DNA from: Pleurotus ostreatus/Saccharomyces cerevisiae fusant
Taxonomy: Eukaryota > Opisthokonta
Assembly: GCA_024196135.1 (NCBI GenBank)
Contig: JAMQCK010000267.1
Coordinates: 1 to 32,648 of the forward strand
DNA length: 32,648 nucleotides
Direction of reading: 5' to 3'
Shown here: positions 20,993 to 31,710 of the stretch, in pieces
How the letters are laid out: each line of letters starts with the position of its first letter
Numbering within the stretch: position 1 is the stretch's first letter
Made by a program: the position numbers and the translations under genes
Notes under the pieces: generated by a model
The model's database searches: none
The model's input: only the letters and a program-made list of their open reading frames with translations
Told to the model about the DNA's origin: nothing

Positions 20993-21904
20993 ATGGTACT
21001 GAAGCTTTATGGGGCCGACATCTCGACCACTGGTCCTATGGTGGCGCTGGTCCTGCACGAACTGAACGTCCCGTTCGAGTATATCCAGCTCGATCTCCTC
21101 CGCGGGGAACACAAGCTTCCCGAACACACCCGGAATCAGCCCTTCGGACGCGTCCCTTACATCGTGAGTCTTGTTGATTCTTCCCTCTCTGCAGCGTTGT
21201 TGATGATGTCTACTAACAGGACGACGACGGCTACATGCTCTTCGAAAGCCGCGCCATATGCCGCTACCTCTGCCGGAAGTATGCTGATCGCGGCGGACGT
21301 GCGCTCTACCCGGTGGACGACCTCGATGCCTTCACGCGCGTAGAGCAAGGCATATCGATCGAGTCATCCGTCTTCGATCCAGCCGTCCGCACTATGTTCA
21401 CGGAGAAGGCGTACAAGCCGTAAGCCGGATTGACAGTCTCCGCATTCAATGAGAGAACTCACGTATCATGCTTAGGTTGCTCGGCCTTCCGGGCAGCGAT
21501 GCGGTCTACGCTGAGGCCTACGCAAAGCTCGACGAGGCGCTCGAAGTCTACGACAAGATATTGGCCAAGCAACGTTACATGGCTGGAGATGTTCGTACCC
21601 ATTCGCATTCGCATTCCAGGAGCACATTTCTGATGCCGCTATTCTCAGAACTTCACCTTGGCCGACCTTCTTCATATCCCCTACGCGCGGCGTCTGGCAC
21701 CTGATGTTGGCTGTCGCTTCATGGAGACGAAGCCGAACGTGGCGAGGTGCGTGCTTGAGCTTCCTCCCAGTATACTAGAGCGCTGATCACTTCTGCCTTG
21801 GCACATCCAGATGGTACAAAGAGATTACGTCGCGACCGTCTGCCCTAGCAAACAAAGATGGGATCAAGGAGGTCTCCGTAAAGACATCGGACCGGCATCC
21901 TTAG
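20993..21904 (+). CDS. Glutathione S-transferase, phi-like, copy C
   Basis: Product 225 aa from exons 20993-21163, 21220-21419, 21476-21590, 21649-21746 and 21811-21904. The N-terminus MVLKLYGADISTTGPMVAL replaces the third Thr of copy B with Gly. QPFGRVPYI, FESRAICRYLCRKYADRGG and FTLADLLHIPYARRL are kept. Exon lengths are 171/200/115/98/94, so exons 1-3 match A and B exactly. Exon 4 is one codon shorter than in B, and the C-terminus ends in a different, longer tail (KTSDRHP). The third intron uses an unusual GTTCGT donor. It is transcribed away from copy B, so the cluster includes an inverted member. Function as for copies A and B: probable cytosolic glutathione transferase. Confidence 0.93.
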
Positions 21905-22125
21905 ATTGTAGCCACAAGCGATTGATCCTTCCCCAAATGTCATCTATTTTGAGGATCGCGTACAGTTGAAGCGGGACCTCGGACGCACCGAACTTGCAGG
22001 CTTCACTCCACAAGCATGAACACTGTCGTTATGCATATGCTATGAACCTGTCGTAAGTACCTACCCTTGACATCCACCCCACCTTGTACCAGAGCGCGTA
22101 CGTATCCACATGACACCACCCCTCG

Positions 22126-25100
22126 CTAGCCAATCTCCTCGCCCTCGTCCCCAGTCCACGCACCAAAACCTAGATCCTTCACGCTCGATACGGCGACGAG
22201 CAGCGGGTGGTCCTTGTCGAACATAGCGAGCAGCTTCGCCATGTCCTCTAGGCAGAACTCTTCGATCTCCTCCATGAGCGCCATATCGTCCCGCTCGTCC
22301 GCGTCGAACATGCTCCCATCCGCGGCCATCGCCTGCGCGCGCGCAGTCCGCCCCCGGCGTCGCTCGGCCATCGCGTGCAGCTGGCGCTTCGTCGCCTCTA
22401 TCACGGCGTTGTACATCTCCTCGCCGATAGCGGCGCGTAGATCACCGCCGCTTCCGGGTGTGTACCCGGCTTGGGCTGCGATGACAACGAGCGACTCGCC
22501 GCAGCACTTGTACAGCGAGCCAAGGAACGAGGGGTCCACCTCCGTCCCGAGGCAGCCGATAATCTGGGCGAGGGCTGCACCGGCCATCGCTGGCGTGAGC
22601 GTGCCGCTGTTCTTTCCACAAGCCAGGAGCATGGGTATCAGCCTATGGAGGGTGTGAGTGCGGAAGCCGGGCACATCAAACGAGGGCGTACATTGCGCAA
22701 GCTTCCCGCACGCCATCGTGGAAGTAGAAGCGGAGGCATGGGAGCGAGACTTCCAACGTCGGCGCCATATACGGAGCGAACTTCGGTCCTAGTGTACTGC
22801 AATAGATAACAAGCATTTCCAAAGCCTGATGTTATGATGAGCGCGAGGGGGCAATGTTCATCTGGCTAGAAATTTACCTGGCACTTGTCTTCAACTTCCG
22901 AAGTGCGTATGCCGATGGTTTCGCCGGCCATCGTGATTGTTTCCCAGCCTTCACGCTCAGTCTCTTCCTCATCTGGAGAGGCGTCAGCGCACCGTCAACG
23001 CGAGTGGCAGAAAGCCTACCATAGACAGCGACCTCCGCCTTCAAGCCCGCATTGGCGAGTAATGGGGGCATAACAACTGGTAGGTAGGGCTCGAAGTCCG
23101 GTCCCATCGCCTGGCATACCTAAAGGAGTGTTAGCCTTGCCGGAGACAAGAGACTCCATGTCTACCTTTGCCCACGTTGATGTCAAGTAAAGAGATATCT
23201 GAGGGTCGCGCATGTCCTCAGGCGACTCTGTACGCATTGTGAGCCAGCGTTATCCGAAGAAAAAGAATGTAAGCGCACTCTGTATCCTGATTAGCTGTTC
23301 GCAGAAGTTCGGCGCGTCGGGGATGAAGGTCTCGCGCCCCACGGCAATGGCTTCAGGTCTGTGAGTAAATCAATTACGAGACAGCCAGGGAAGACGCTGA
23401 CCGATGAGGCCTGCACATTCCATCGTCTTTGCCTTCAACGTATTGTACTCTGGGCCATGCACTTCCGACAGGACACGTAGCAAAAGCGGCATGATCGTCG
23501 AGTAGTACTGTCTCGGCAATGCGCCTCAGCTTCCGCGCGACAGGTTCAGGAAGTCGATTGCTCACCTTAGCAAAAGCACCCTCGCTAGCGTCCGCGACCA
23601 TCGCCAGCGTGGTAATCGCCTGCTCATGGACGTATCTATCAAATCCATCAGCACCGTCTCCAATGAAAAAGGTTGCAGATCCGCCTACCTCTTCACGTTG
23701 TTATTCTTCAGCAGCCTCAACAGCCGCTCCACGATCGGGTCCAAGAACGGCACGAGTGTATCCCGGGCAACACCTTCGCAGAAATTGATGAGGGCAGCTG
23801 CGGCGTGCGCGTGCACCCTCGGCTCCGCGTCCTCCAATGCGGGGACGAGAGCACCAATCAATTCCTGAGGATGTTGCTCCTGAATGATCTCCTCGAGGTC
23901 CGTGCATAGTTGGCCGCTAGTAAGAAAGGAAATTGAGGTGAGGCGCGGTGAGGTTGAAGTGTCGGGCATATACACGTACATGCATTGGCAGGCGGCGTGC
24001 CGCACGCGCGGGTGCGCGTCACTGAAAAGAGGAGTTACGAGCCCCACGATACGCCCTAGCTCGTTCTGCATGATCTAGGAAGCGATTTAGCGGTTTAGAC
24101 GACGTAGAACGAGCACGAGCGCATTCCTACCTCGCCTGTGCCCTCGGCAATGGCAGCGATCGCTGCGAGACCCGCGTGCCGCGAACGCCAGTCGTACGAC
24201 GCGAGCAGAGAGGGTATTTGCTGGAACGCAACGGGAAGCACCGCGCGTCCGCCGATGGCGCATGCGAGGCGGTCTAGCGATTGCTCGTATACTTGTACGT
24301 CATCGTCGTCGGATGAGGATTGAGAGGGCTGAGTGGAGATGTTCATGAGATGAGGAAGGGCAGCTATCGTGACCGTACTTACGTCCTCTTGGAGCCAGTG
24401 CTCCGTATCGTCGTCCGACAGCTCAGCCATGCCCTCTAGACATGCTCGCACTAGGATAGCCACCCATGCGTCATTCTGAGGCTGGTATCCAGACGAAGGA
24501 GCGACAGTACTGGCACAGCAACGTCAGCTTACTACAATGCTTCAATGATCGCGCGTACCTGTTCTCTGGCGGCTTGAACATAGATGGCTTCGCCTCCGTC
24601 AAGGAAAGCATAAACTCTAGAGCTGCACTGCGTAGCTTGCGCCTCTCCTCCTCATCTTCATCATCGCCGTTGGGCGTGGGTGACTGACTAGGCGACCGCG
24701 GGACTTGGTTCTGCGCTGCCGAAGCGAGAGATCAGCGTACGATCAAGATGCGGGTGATCGAGGGCGTACCGAATGGCTGAAAAGGTTGCGTCACTGTTGG
24801 TGTCGGACCACTTTCCACAGGAGGCAGGACGAGCTGTGGCATTATCGATAAAAGAGCGGGAACGTGCGGAGCTAAAGAACCGTTAGGGTGAGGGGCGGGG
24901 TAGAGTTGGGGGGATACATACCGAACAAAGAGGGGAACGAGGTGGCGAGGGGGGACAGAGTTTCCAATGCTTGAGTGAGGTAGTCGATGCTGGAGGATGC
25001 GTTGGGACCCGCGGCAGGGAAGGGGGAATGTAGGAGGCGAGGGAGGACGTCGAGCATGGCAGGAACGAGAGATAGGCTTTGGGCACGCTGGGCGCTCTCG

Positions 25101-25948
25101 CAGTGCGACATGTACGCCACGGACGCGACGAGGGCTGATTGTCTGACCTGGCGTGATATCAGTACGAGGGGAATGAATCGCCGATACCGCACGCACCGCA
25201 CCCGCCTCCTCCTCCTCGTACCTCAGTCCCCGCAGGAACACACGCAGCACGGCGTCCGTTTGCAGGTCGAGGACGAGGTTCGGGCAGCCGGCGAAGATGG
25301 TGTAGGCGCTCTCACGATGCGCGGGCGTCTGCGCAACGTTCGCGTCCCCGCCCTCGCCCGCCATGCTGAAGGCGAGCGCCTGGAGCGCGTGCCACGGGCG
25401 CCCGCGGCGCATCGCCTGGTTCGCGACGTCGGAGACGGTGTCCGCGAGCTTGCGGCGCACGACGCGATCGGGCTCCTGCGTGAGCGCGCGGATCAGCGCG
25501 CGCTCGAGCGTGGTCAGCGTCTGGTTGGATAGATGGTCGTAGAGCGTGAGCCGGTTGTGCTTGGTCGAGTACTGGCGCTTGAAGAGGAAGCGGCGGAGGA
25601 GGACGAGGGAGAAGGAGCGCATGACTTCGCTGTCTGCGCCAACTGCAAACTGCGCCAGCGCGAGGAGATACTGCTCCGGCATGTGCTCGAGGCGTTCGTT
25701 GACGGCCTGAATAATGGCATTCCGTCGAGGGGGATTCGTTCGTGGTTCGAGTGGGGATGATGCAAGAGGTATGTGTGTAGATGGGGTTGGTAGGATGCCC
25801 GTCAGCGAACAGGCTGTCAATGAGGACCTTGCACACGCACCTTCTCCGCACTACTGCGAATGTCATTGTCCCCCAAGACCAGGTTCGACAAGATTTGGGT
25901 CATCTCTGCGGTGACCTCCGCGGGCACATTGACTTCAGGTACGTCCAT
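22126..25948 (-). CDS. Importin-5 / Kap121-type karyopherin beta (HEAT-repeat nuclear transport receptor)
   Basis: Product 986 aa from 16 exons: 25948-25841, 25706-25197, 25147-24922, 24871-24770, 24715-24559, 24509-24131, 24074-23980, 23916-23689, 23635-23566, 23507-23402, 23350-23279, 23227-23166, 23119-23020, 22972-22878, 22825-22692, 22642-22126. Family members carry cargo through the nuclear pore under Ran-GTP control. Diagnostic stretches are LVLLRRFLFKRQ near the N-terminus, EQAITTLAMVADAS, YYSTIMPLLLRVL, TMECAGLIAIAVGRETF, YLPVVMPPLL and RFYFHDGVREAC. All lie in the order seen in human IPO5 and yeast Pse1, and HEAT-type helices fill the chain. It ends with an acidic tail (DEGEEIG), whereas IPO5 and Pse1 are about 1090 aa and have further HEAT repeats after this point. 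One exon junction (23401/23350) uses a weak GTCAGC donor, chosen by phase and family match. Confidence 0.93.
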
Positions 25949-26515
25949 AGCGAGTGCGCTCAATGCCGAGCGGCCCGCTACTTTTCAGTGATGCTTGTAG
26001 GTTTGGGGGACAGGGTCCTGGCCTTTGTCCTCGAGATTCGAATGGTAATGAAGACTGGGAAGGTGGTGCGAAGGACAGAAAGCGCATGGATCATCGATCA
26101 AATCTCCCACCCTCGCGGCCACATGGCAGGCTGAACTCGCCTTCAGAAGCGTTTCTGCACATTGAGATAGGGCCATTTTATTAGGGGAGAGCTTCTGCTT
26201 GATGGTACACAGTTCTACGATGCTCTGGGAGCTCTCATGCCTCCTTCAATCAGTGTTTGACTGGCTCTTCAAAATATCGTATGTTCGATGATACTGTAAA
26301 ACTCAAGTTCGTCTGAACGTATTAAAAACCAACCAAAGTAGTAGAGTTATCCTCTCTACGTGTCTATATGTTCTCGGAAAATTGTAAGTAGGGTTGGGGA
26401 CGAGAAGGCGCCACTAATGTTGTTCGGCAATCGCCGAACAATGCGCCCCGTTTTGCACGAACATATCTCCCTCTTTTTCTTCTACTATCCCATGCTCCAG
26501 AGGACGACCTAAGAC
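25949..26515. other. Divergent intergenic region (karyopherin / F-box-like copy 2)
   Basis: About 570 nt between two divergent genes, so it should carry both promoters. AT-rich near 26280-26390. Holds the perfect inverted repeat at 26420-26441. No TATA box stands out and no gene is supported. Confidence 0.4.
26420..26441. repeat. Perfect 9-bp inverted repeat upstream of F-box-like copy 2
   Basis: TTGTTCGGC, a 4-nt spacer AATC, then GCCGAACAA. The centre lies about 85 nt before the copy 2 start codon. The dyad could be a protein-binding site or a hairpin in the leader. It is not seen upstream of copies 1 or 3. Confidence 0.7.
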
Positions 26516-28238
26516 ATGGCTGAGAGGCTCCTTACACGATACCATCGCTCGTTCTTGCTCTGCAATGCGTGCGACTACGCATATCGTGTCGAACTGGACA
26601 TGCCTCCGCAAGGTTCGGAAAATATCATCCTCCGCACCGGGCGCCTTCTCTCTGGCGCAGAAGAAGAGCGCATAGAGCAGAACATAACGCAAACAGACGA
26701 GTCTCTCCAGAAATTAGGCGCGAAGGTGAAGGACCTCATGGCCCTAGTCGCCCAACTGCACGACGGCGAGCGAGAATTGATGGAACGGCGAAAGGTTCAG
26801 CAGGCATATCTCGCGCCGGTCCGCAGGCTACCTCCAGAGATACTGTCGATTATCTTCAAGATGTACTGCGGTGACAGGAGCGTAGATCTGCTGCAGAAGC
26901 GATGCCCTCCGCTCATCTTGAGCTCCGTGTGCAAGGTCTGGAGAGGTAAGCTGAATCAACCGTTTCCGTGGCGCATAACGCTCATAGTAACACGACCCAT
27001 GGGAGAAACTCTTCTGACTGCTTCCATCAGATACTATCCTCGGCTTGCACTCGGTATGGAACCACTTCGAGTTTTCCACATACGGAATAGTTTCAGGGTC
27101 GAAATCCAGGCGCCTTCTCAATCGCCTACGAGCATTTCTTGAGTACTCCGGCAACCTACCATTGCGGCACTGCGTGACATTCAGCCTCGATACATTCTCG
27201 GCGCGAGACCCTAAGCGCACGCAGCCGCTGGATCTGCTTATCGAGCATGCGCATCGCTGGACTGAAGTAGAATTCGAATCGGGAGGCGGGCTATCCGAAG
27301 GCGCGCGCAAGTTGCTTGGAAAGCTGGATGGCCGGCGCTTGACCTGTCTGCACAAGCTGGACGGCGATGTTCACGTCCTCGCCGCATGTAGCGCAATGGG
27401 GCTCTTCAGAGGATTGACAGCCTTGCGAAGCGTCACCTTGCGCGGCGTCCCCTATGATCTGCGCCGAACCGACGTGCCGCCAGACCTGCCATGGGACCGC
27501 GTCGAGAAGGTGACCACGTTCCTGCCCTGCGAATATGCCCTGGCGTACCTGCAGCGCTGCCCTAACCTCGTGGGGTGGTCCTATGCGGATATGTCGCGGT
27601 TCGGCGCTGGCCAGATGTATCTACCCAGGTCACATATCATCCTTCCACGCCTGAAAACCCTCTCCGTCCACTTCTCCCATGGGAGCGACACCGGCCTGCT
27701 TCACGGCATCACCACACCAGCTCTGCAAGACTGCGCTCTGCGCTTCATTTGCGGCTTTAACCCAGATGCCAACATCGGACTCGGCGATTTCCTAACGCGC
27801 TCCGCGTGCGCTCTCAGTCGCCTCGTGCTGGAATACCCACCCCGGAGCGTCATGAATGCCCTGCACAGCGACGCGCTGCAGGGCTTGACCTCCCTAAGCG
27901 TGCGCGCGGACCGCAGTGCGCCGCTCACAAAAGCCTTCATCAACTTGCTCAGCACTTCTGACAGTGCAGGGAGGCCCCGCCTTCTCCCATTACTCGAGAA
28001 CCTGGAACTCGGCGGCGAGCCGGAGGGCTTCAAAGCCACCGCGCTGGTCAGGATGGGGGAGGCGCGGCGCAAGATGGGGCATCCTCTGAAGCGATTTGTG
28101 CTCGACGCGGTGTTGATGGGCATGTCGAGCCACACCTTCGGTTGGAACGACAAGATCGAATACCGGATGGCAAAAGTGGTGGACTCCGTGGACGTCCGCG
28201 GGCGGCATAATATTATTTCGTTATCGCCGTCGCCGTGA
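26516..28238 (+). CDS. F-box-like / leucine-rich-type protein, copy 2
   Basis: Product 545 aa from exons 26516-26945 and 27031-28238 (85-nt intron, phase 1). Same architecture as copy 1: Cys-containing start (SFLLCNACDYAY, 12-23), coiled-coil stretch (about 45-95), F-box-like PVRRLPPEILSIIFKMYC (101-118), VCKVWR at the splice junction, and a large LRR-like C-terminal region. Exon 1 is exactly as long as in copy 1 (430 nt) and the intron falls in the same codon. This is the most intact of the three copies and was used to set the start of copy 1. Probable SCF-type substrate adaptor, by family; cargo unknown. Copy 3 follows 0.3 kb downstream on the same strand. Confidence 0.84.
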
Positions 28239-28383
28239 TCTGCTCGTATGGTAGTGTCAGTCAATCCCTCGCTTGCCCAGCTCCTGCTCACTTTCGCATC
28301 TTTCGGCCATCTAGGTCCTTCTCGAGCAGCGGCGAGTAATTCATAATCACTGAAGACTTACATTCTGAGCACAAATTGGGCGT

Positions 28384-30034
28384 TGAGTACGGTCGCCGGG
28401 TTCGGAAAACACTATACTGCGCACCGGGCGTTTTCTGTCTCGCGCAGAAAAAGAGCGCATAGGCCAGACTATTGCACAAACTGATGAATGCCTCGAGGAG
28501 CTTGGAGCGAAAGTGAAGGACCTCATGGCCCTGGTTGCCCAACTTCGCGACGGCGAGCGAGAGCTGAAGGAGCGGCGGAAAGTCCAGCAAGCATGCCTCG
28601 CGCCGGTTCGCAAGCTGCCTCTAGAGATCCTCTCCATCATCTTCAAGATGTACTGCGGTGATGGAGTCGTGGATATCTCGCAGAAGCGATGCCCTCCGCT
28701 CAGGTTGAGTGCCGTTTGCAAAGTCTGGAGAGGTAAGCTGCCCTACGGCCCTTTCCAGTTATCTGCCTCCTACAGGATAAGAAGGGTTTTATGCGAGATT
28801 TTTCTGGCTACTTCGCTTAGATACTATGCTCGGCATGCACTCGCTGTGGAACGCCTTTGAAATCCCCTACATACACGGAGTTGAAACGAGGGTCATCCTC
28901 ACGCGCCTCCGCGCGTTCCTCGATTACTCCGGCGACCTCCCACTGCAGCACTGCGTTAAATATGACCTCAATACCTTGGGAGGTCGCAGTAACAAGCGCA
29001 CGAGACCTTTGGAGCTTTTACTTGAACATGCGCACCGCTGGACCGACATCAGATTCGTTTCATCTTACAGTCGAGTGTCCGTTAACCAGCGCGAGATGCT
29101 CAGGAAGCTGGAAGGCAGGCAACTGTCTCGCTTGCGCAAGATAGATGGAGATGTAGGCGTTCTCGCAGCATGCAATACGATAGGCATCCTCACTGGCTTG
29201 ACGAGCTTGCGAAGCGTCACCATGCACGGTTCCCTACACCATCTTGAGCGCATGACGGGGACTCTGGATCTGCCATGGGAGCAGATCGAGGAGCTGGACA
29301 CGCTTCTGCCGTGCGAATACGCTCTGGCGTACCTCCAGCGCTGCCCCAACCTCGTCGCATGGTCCTACCAGGACAGCTCGCAGCGTGCCGAGCTGGAGGT
29401 ACATCCGCCCGCGTCGTCACTTGTTCTCCCGCGCCTACAGAAGCTCTCCATACACATCAAGCTCTCAGCCGACACCGCGATCCTTCATAGCATCACTACC
29501 CCCGCTTTGGAGGAGCTCAGCCTATTATTCAGCCCCAGAATCAATTCCGACTGGGTCCACCTTTCTGTCTCAGGATTCACCTCGCTTCTCGGGCGCTCCT
29601 CGTGCCATCTCCGCCGCCTGTTCCTCATATACGCACCGCGGGGCATCTTGGATGCTTTGTACGGTCCCGCATTGCAAGGCCTGACTACCCTCGGTATCCG
29701 CGCGAACAGCGACGCGCCCTTGACAAAAGCCTTCATCGGCTCGCTCTGCATCGCGCATACCGATGGGACGCCCCGCCTCCTCCCATTCCTGGAGAACCTG
29801 GAGTTCGGCGAGGAGCCGCAGGGTTTCAAGGCGAGCACGCTGGTCACGATGGCGGAGGCGCGGCGCGCGATGGGACGCCCTCTGAAGCGATTCCTTCTGG
29901 ACGCGGCGTTGATGGGCATGTCGGATTTTGAATTCGGGTGGACTTATAAGGTCGAGGCCCAGATGTGCCAGGTGGTGGACGAGGTGGAGGTGCGCGGGAG
30001 GAATTATATAATGGGGTTTTCCGGCGAGTTGTGA
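28384..30034 (+). pseudogene. F-box-like / leucine-rich-type protein, copy 3: damaged or shortened N-terminus
   Basis: Homologous to copy 2 from GSEN-ILRTGR (about residue 33) onward. The 5' end is broken: an in-frame TGA at 28384-28386 lies just upstream of that point, and the matching upstream DNA has a different length, so the frame is lost. The first in-frame ATG after the stop is 28525. From there exons 28525-28732 and 28821-30034 give a 473-aa protein that keeps the end of the coiled coil, the F-box-like motif (PVRKLPLEILSIIFKMYC) and the whole LRR-like part, with no further stop or frameshift. The intron (88 nt) lies in the same codon as in copies 1 and 2. It is either a young pseudogene or a working N-terminally shortened version. 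Confidence refers to the identity, not to the pseudogene verdict. Confidence 0.65.
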
Positions 30035-30412
30035 TTTCTCGCGAGTGGTCGCCGGTGAGTCTTCCGCTGGGATCATTGCTGCTTTCCCGACCGCACAGCT
30101 CATACTCGACAGATATTACGGACCGCTCTTGCGTGCGACCGGAAGCCACCTCTTCCATACACTCGCTACAGACGATCACCTCGTGGATATACAAGTACAG
30201 CAAATTGGATCCGAGAAGATTGGTCTATTTTACAATGTGCGTGTATTGTACATGGATTGTATACGAGACGGAAAGCGATAATTCAAAGCGAGGGAAAAGT
30301 CCGACCATGATGTCATGAATATCGTGCGTGTGTAGCTCTTCTTGTGGACCTCTATGAGCAGGTCTGTAAAACTCTACCTGAGAGGCGGCATTGCCCCGGG
30401 GCGCACCAGCCT
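30035..30412. other. Convergent intergenic region (F-box-like copy 3 / aquaporin)
   Basis: About 380 nt shared by the 3' ends of two convergent genes. Short overlapping frames on both strands have no domain. No clear hairpin terminator or repeat. Confidence 0.35.
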
Positions 30413-31606
30413 CTACACGACCTGCTGCATCGGTGCGTCGCGCGGATCCATCGAGTCTTGGCCGGGCGTGATGCGCCAATAGTGGACGCTCTTCAGCCCG
30501 ACGTAGACGACCGTGGCGAGCAGCGAGCCGAGCGTGGGGCCGAGCCCTGGAATTAAAGTCAGCGAAAATTGGTGGAAAAGAGCCTCAAGAGGAGGAGGTA
30601 GGTGTATGTATGCGTACAGTAAATCCAATGATAGTTGTGGAATCCCTCGATACACGCCGGACCAAAGGCGCGCGCCGTGCTGCAATTAGATTCACGATCA
30701 GCGCTAGCCTCCCTCGCATTACTCTCCACCACTCACTTAATTGCACCCCCCGTAAACTGCACCGAGAACAGCATCACGCTAAACAGCGTAAACCCAAAGC
30801 CCAACGGCGCAAACGGCGTGAAGCGATGCTTCTCCGCCGCGAGCATCAGGATGTTGAGCACGAGCGCGGCCGTGCAGAACATCTCGATGAAGAGGCCCTG
30901 CGTGCGGTTCGTGCCCGCGCCGAGGGTGACGCCGGCGGCGAGGGGCCCCGGGGTGAGCCCGTCGAGGATGGCGGCGGCGACGATGGCGCCGACCATTTCG
31001 GCGAGGGCGACGACTGAGTGTAGGTAAGTTGAGTTGAACGGGAGAGCGAGGGAAGAGGAAGGGGGAAGGGACGCTACGCACGAATGAATCGCAAAGGCTT
31101 GATCGCGCCGACGAGGCAGAGGGCGAGCGCGACGTTGGGGTTGAAGATCGAGCCCGTAAAGCGGTAGAAGATGGTCGCAGTCGCGGTGAGGGAAATTCCG
31201 AAGGCGGCGGAGATGTAGTAGAAGGCAAAAAGGCGCTCGGCGTCGGAGCCTGCAGTCGCGCCGCCCGTTCCGGTCGACGAGCCATTCTGCATTAAGTTGG
31301 TGGTCACTGTTTGGACGGCCTGCAAAGTGTCAGCATGGGTATACAATGGTAGGGATGATGTGCTCACGCCCAAGCTGAACAGAAGGAATAAAATCTTCAA
31401 AGCTTCGACGTCAGTGAAGGCCTCCCCGGAGCGCGCGCGCTTACAGTCCCAAAGAACTCTCCCTGTGGTCGGGGTCAGCGCATGTCGAACAAAGGGGAGG
31501 ACAAGGGGCGCACCATCATGGCGATCAAGTCGTTCCCGATATCACCAAAAAAACCGGTGCGCGTCCCATCGTCGATCGTGTCATCTCGGTTCGTCCGCGT
31601 TTTCAT
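30413..31606 (-). CDS. Aquaporin / major intrinsic protein
   Basis: Membrane channel of 282 aa for water and possibly small solutes. Exons: 31606-31514, 31462-31445, 31394-31368, 31319-31082, 31013-30737, 30679-30618, 30546-30413. A polar N-terminus (MKTRTNRDDTIDDG) is followed by GEFFGT and ILFLLFSLG, encoded by exons of only 18 and 27 nt. The first half-helix box is NPN (GSIFNPNVALAL, 106-108) instead of NPA. The second is NTA (TGGAINTARAFGPA, 218-220) followed by the conserved Arg221. NTA in the second box is, as I recall, usual in many fungal aquaporins; NPN in the first is less usual. Six hydrophobic segments fit the MIP fold, and the C-terminus is cytosolic and polar. Transcription converges with F-box-like copy 3. 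Confidence 0.95.
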
Positions 31607-31703
31607 CTTGCTGGTCGTGAACAGTGATGGAGGGAGCAAGGCCTATAGGGGCGGAGGAAGAAGAGGGGCGAGAGAGCAGGACCAGACAAGGAGGCTGCAA
31701 CAG

Positions 31704-31710
31704 ATTTATA
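31704..31710 (-). promoter_or_regulatory. TATA box of the aquaporin gene
   Basis: TATAAAT on the minus strand about 98 nt upstream of the aquaporin ATG at 31606. Confidence 0.5.

Noticed and set aside
1896..21904. A terpenoid biosynthetic cluster made of UbiA-type enzyme, ABC transporter and GSTs
   Set aside because: The genes are up to 19 kb apart, separated by housekeeping genes and tRNAs, with no P450, dehydrogenase or cluster regulator; proximity alone is not enough.
25312..25866. 184-codon alternative minus frame over the karyopherin start
   Set aside because: It runs through an intron and uses the wrong frame of exon 2; the Arg/Pro/Ala-rich translation does not resemble any HEAT repeat.
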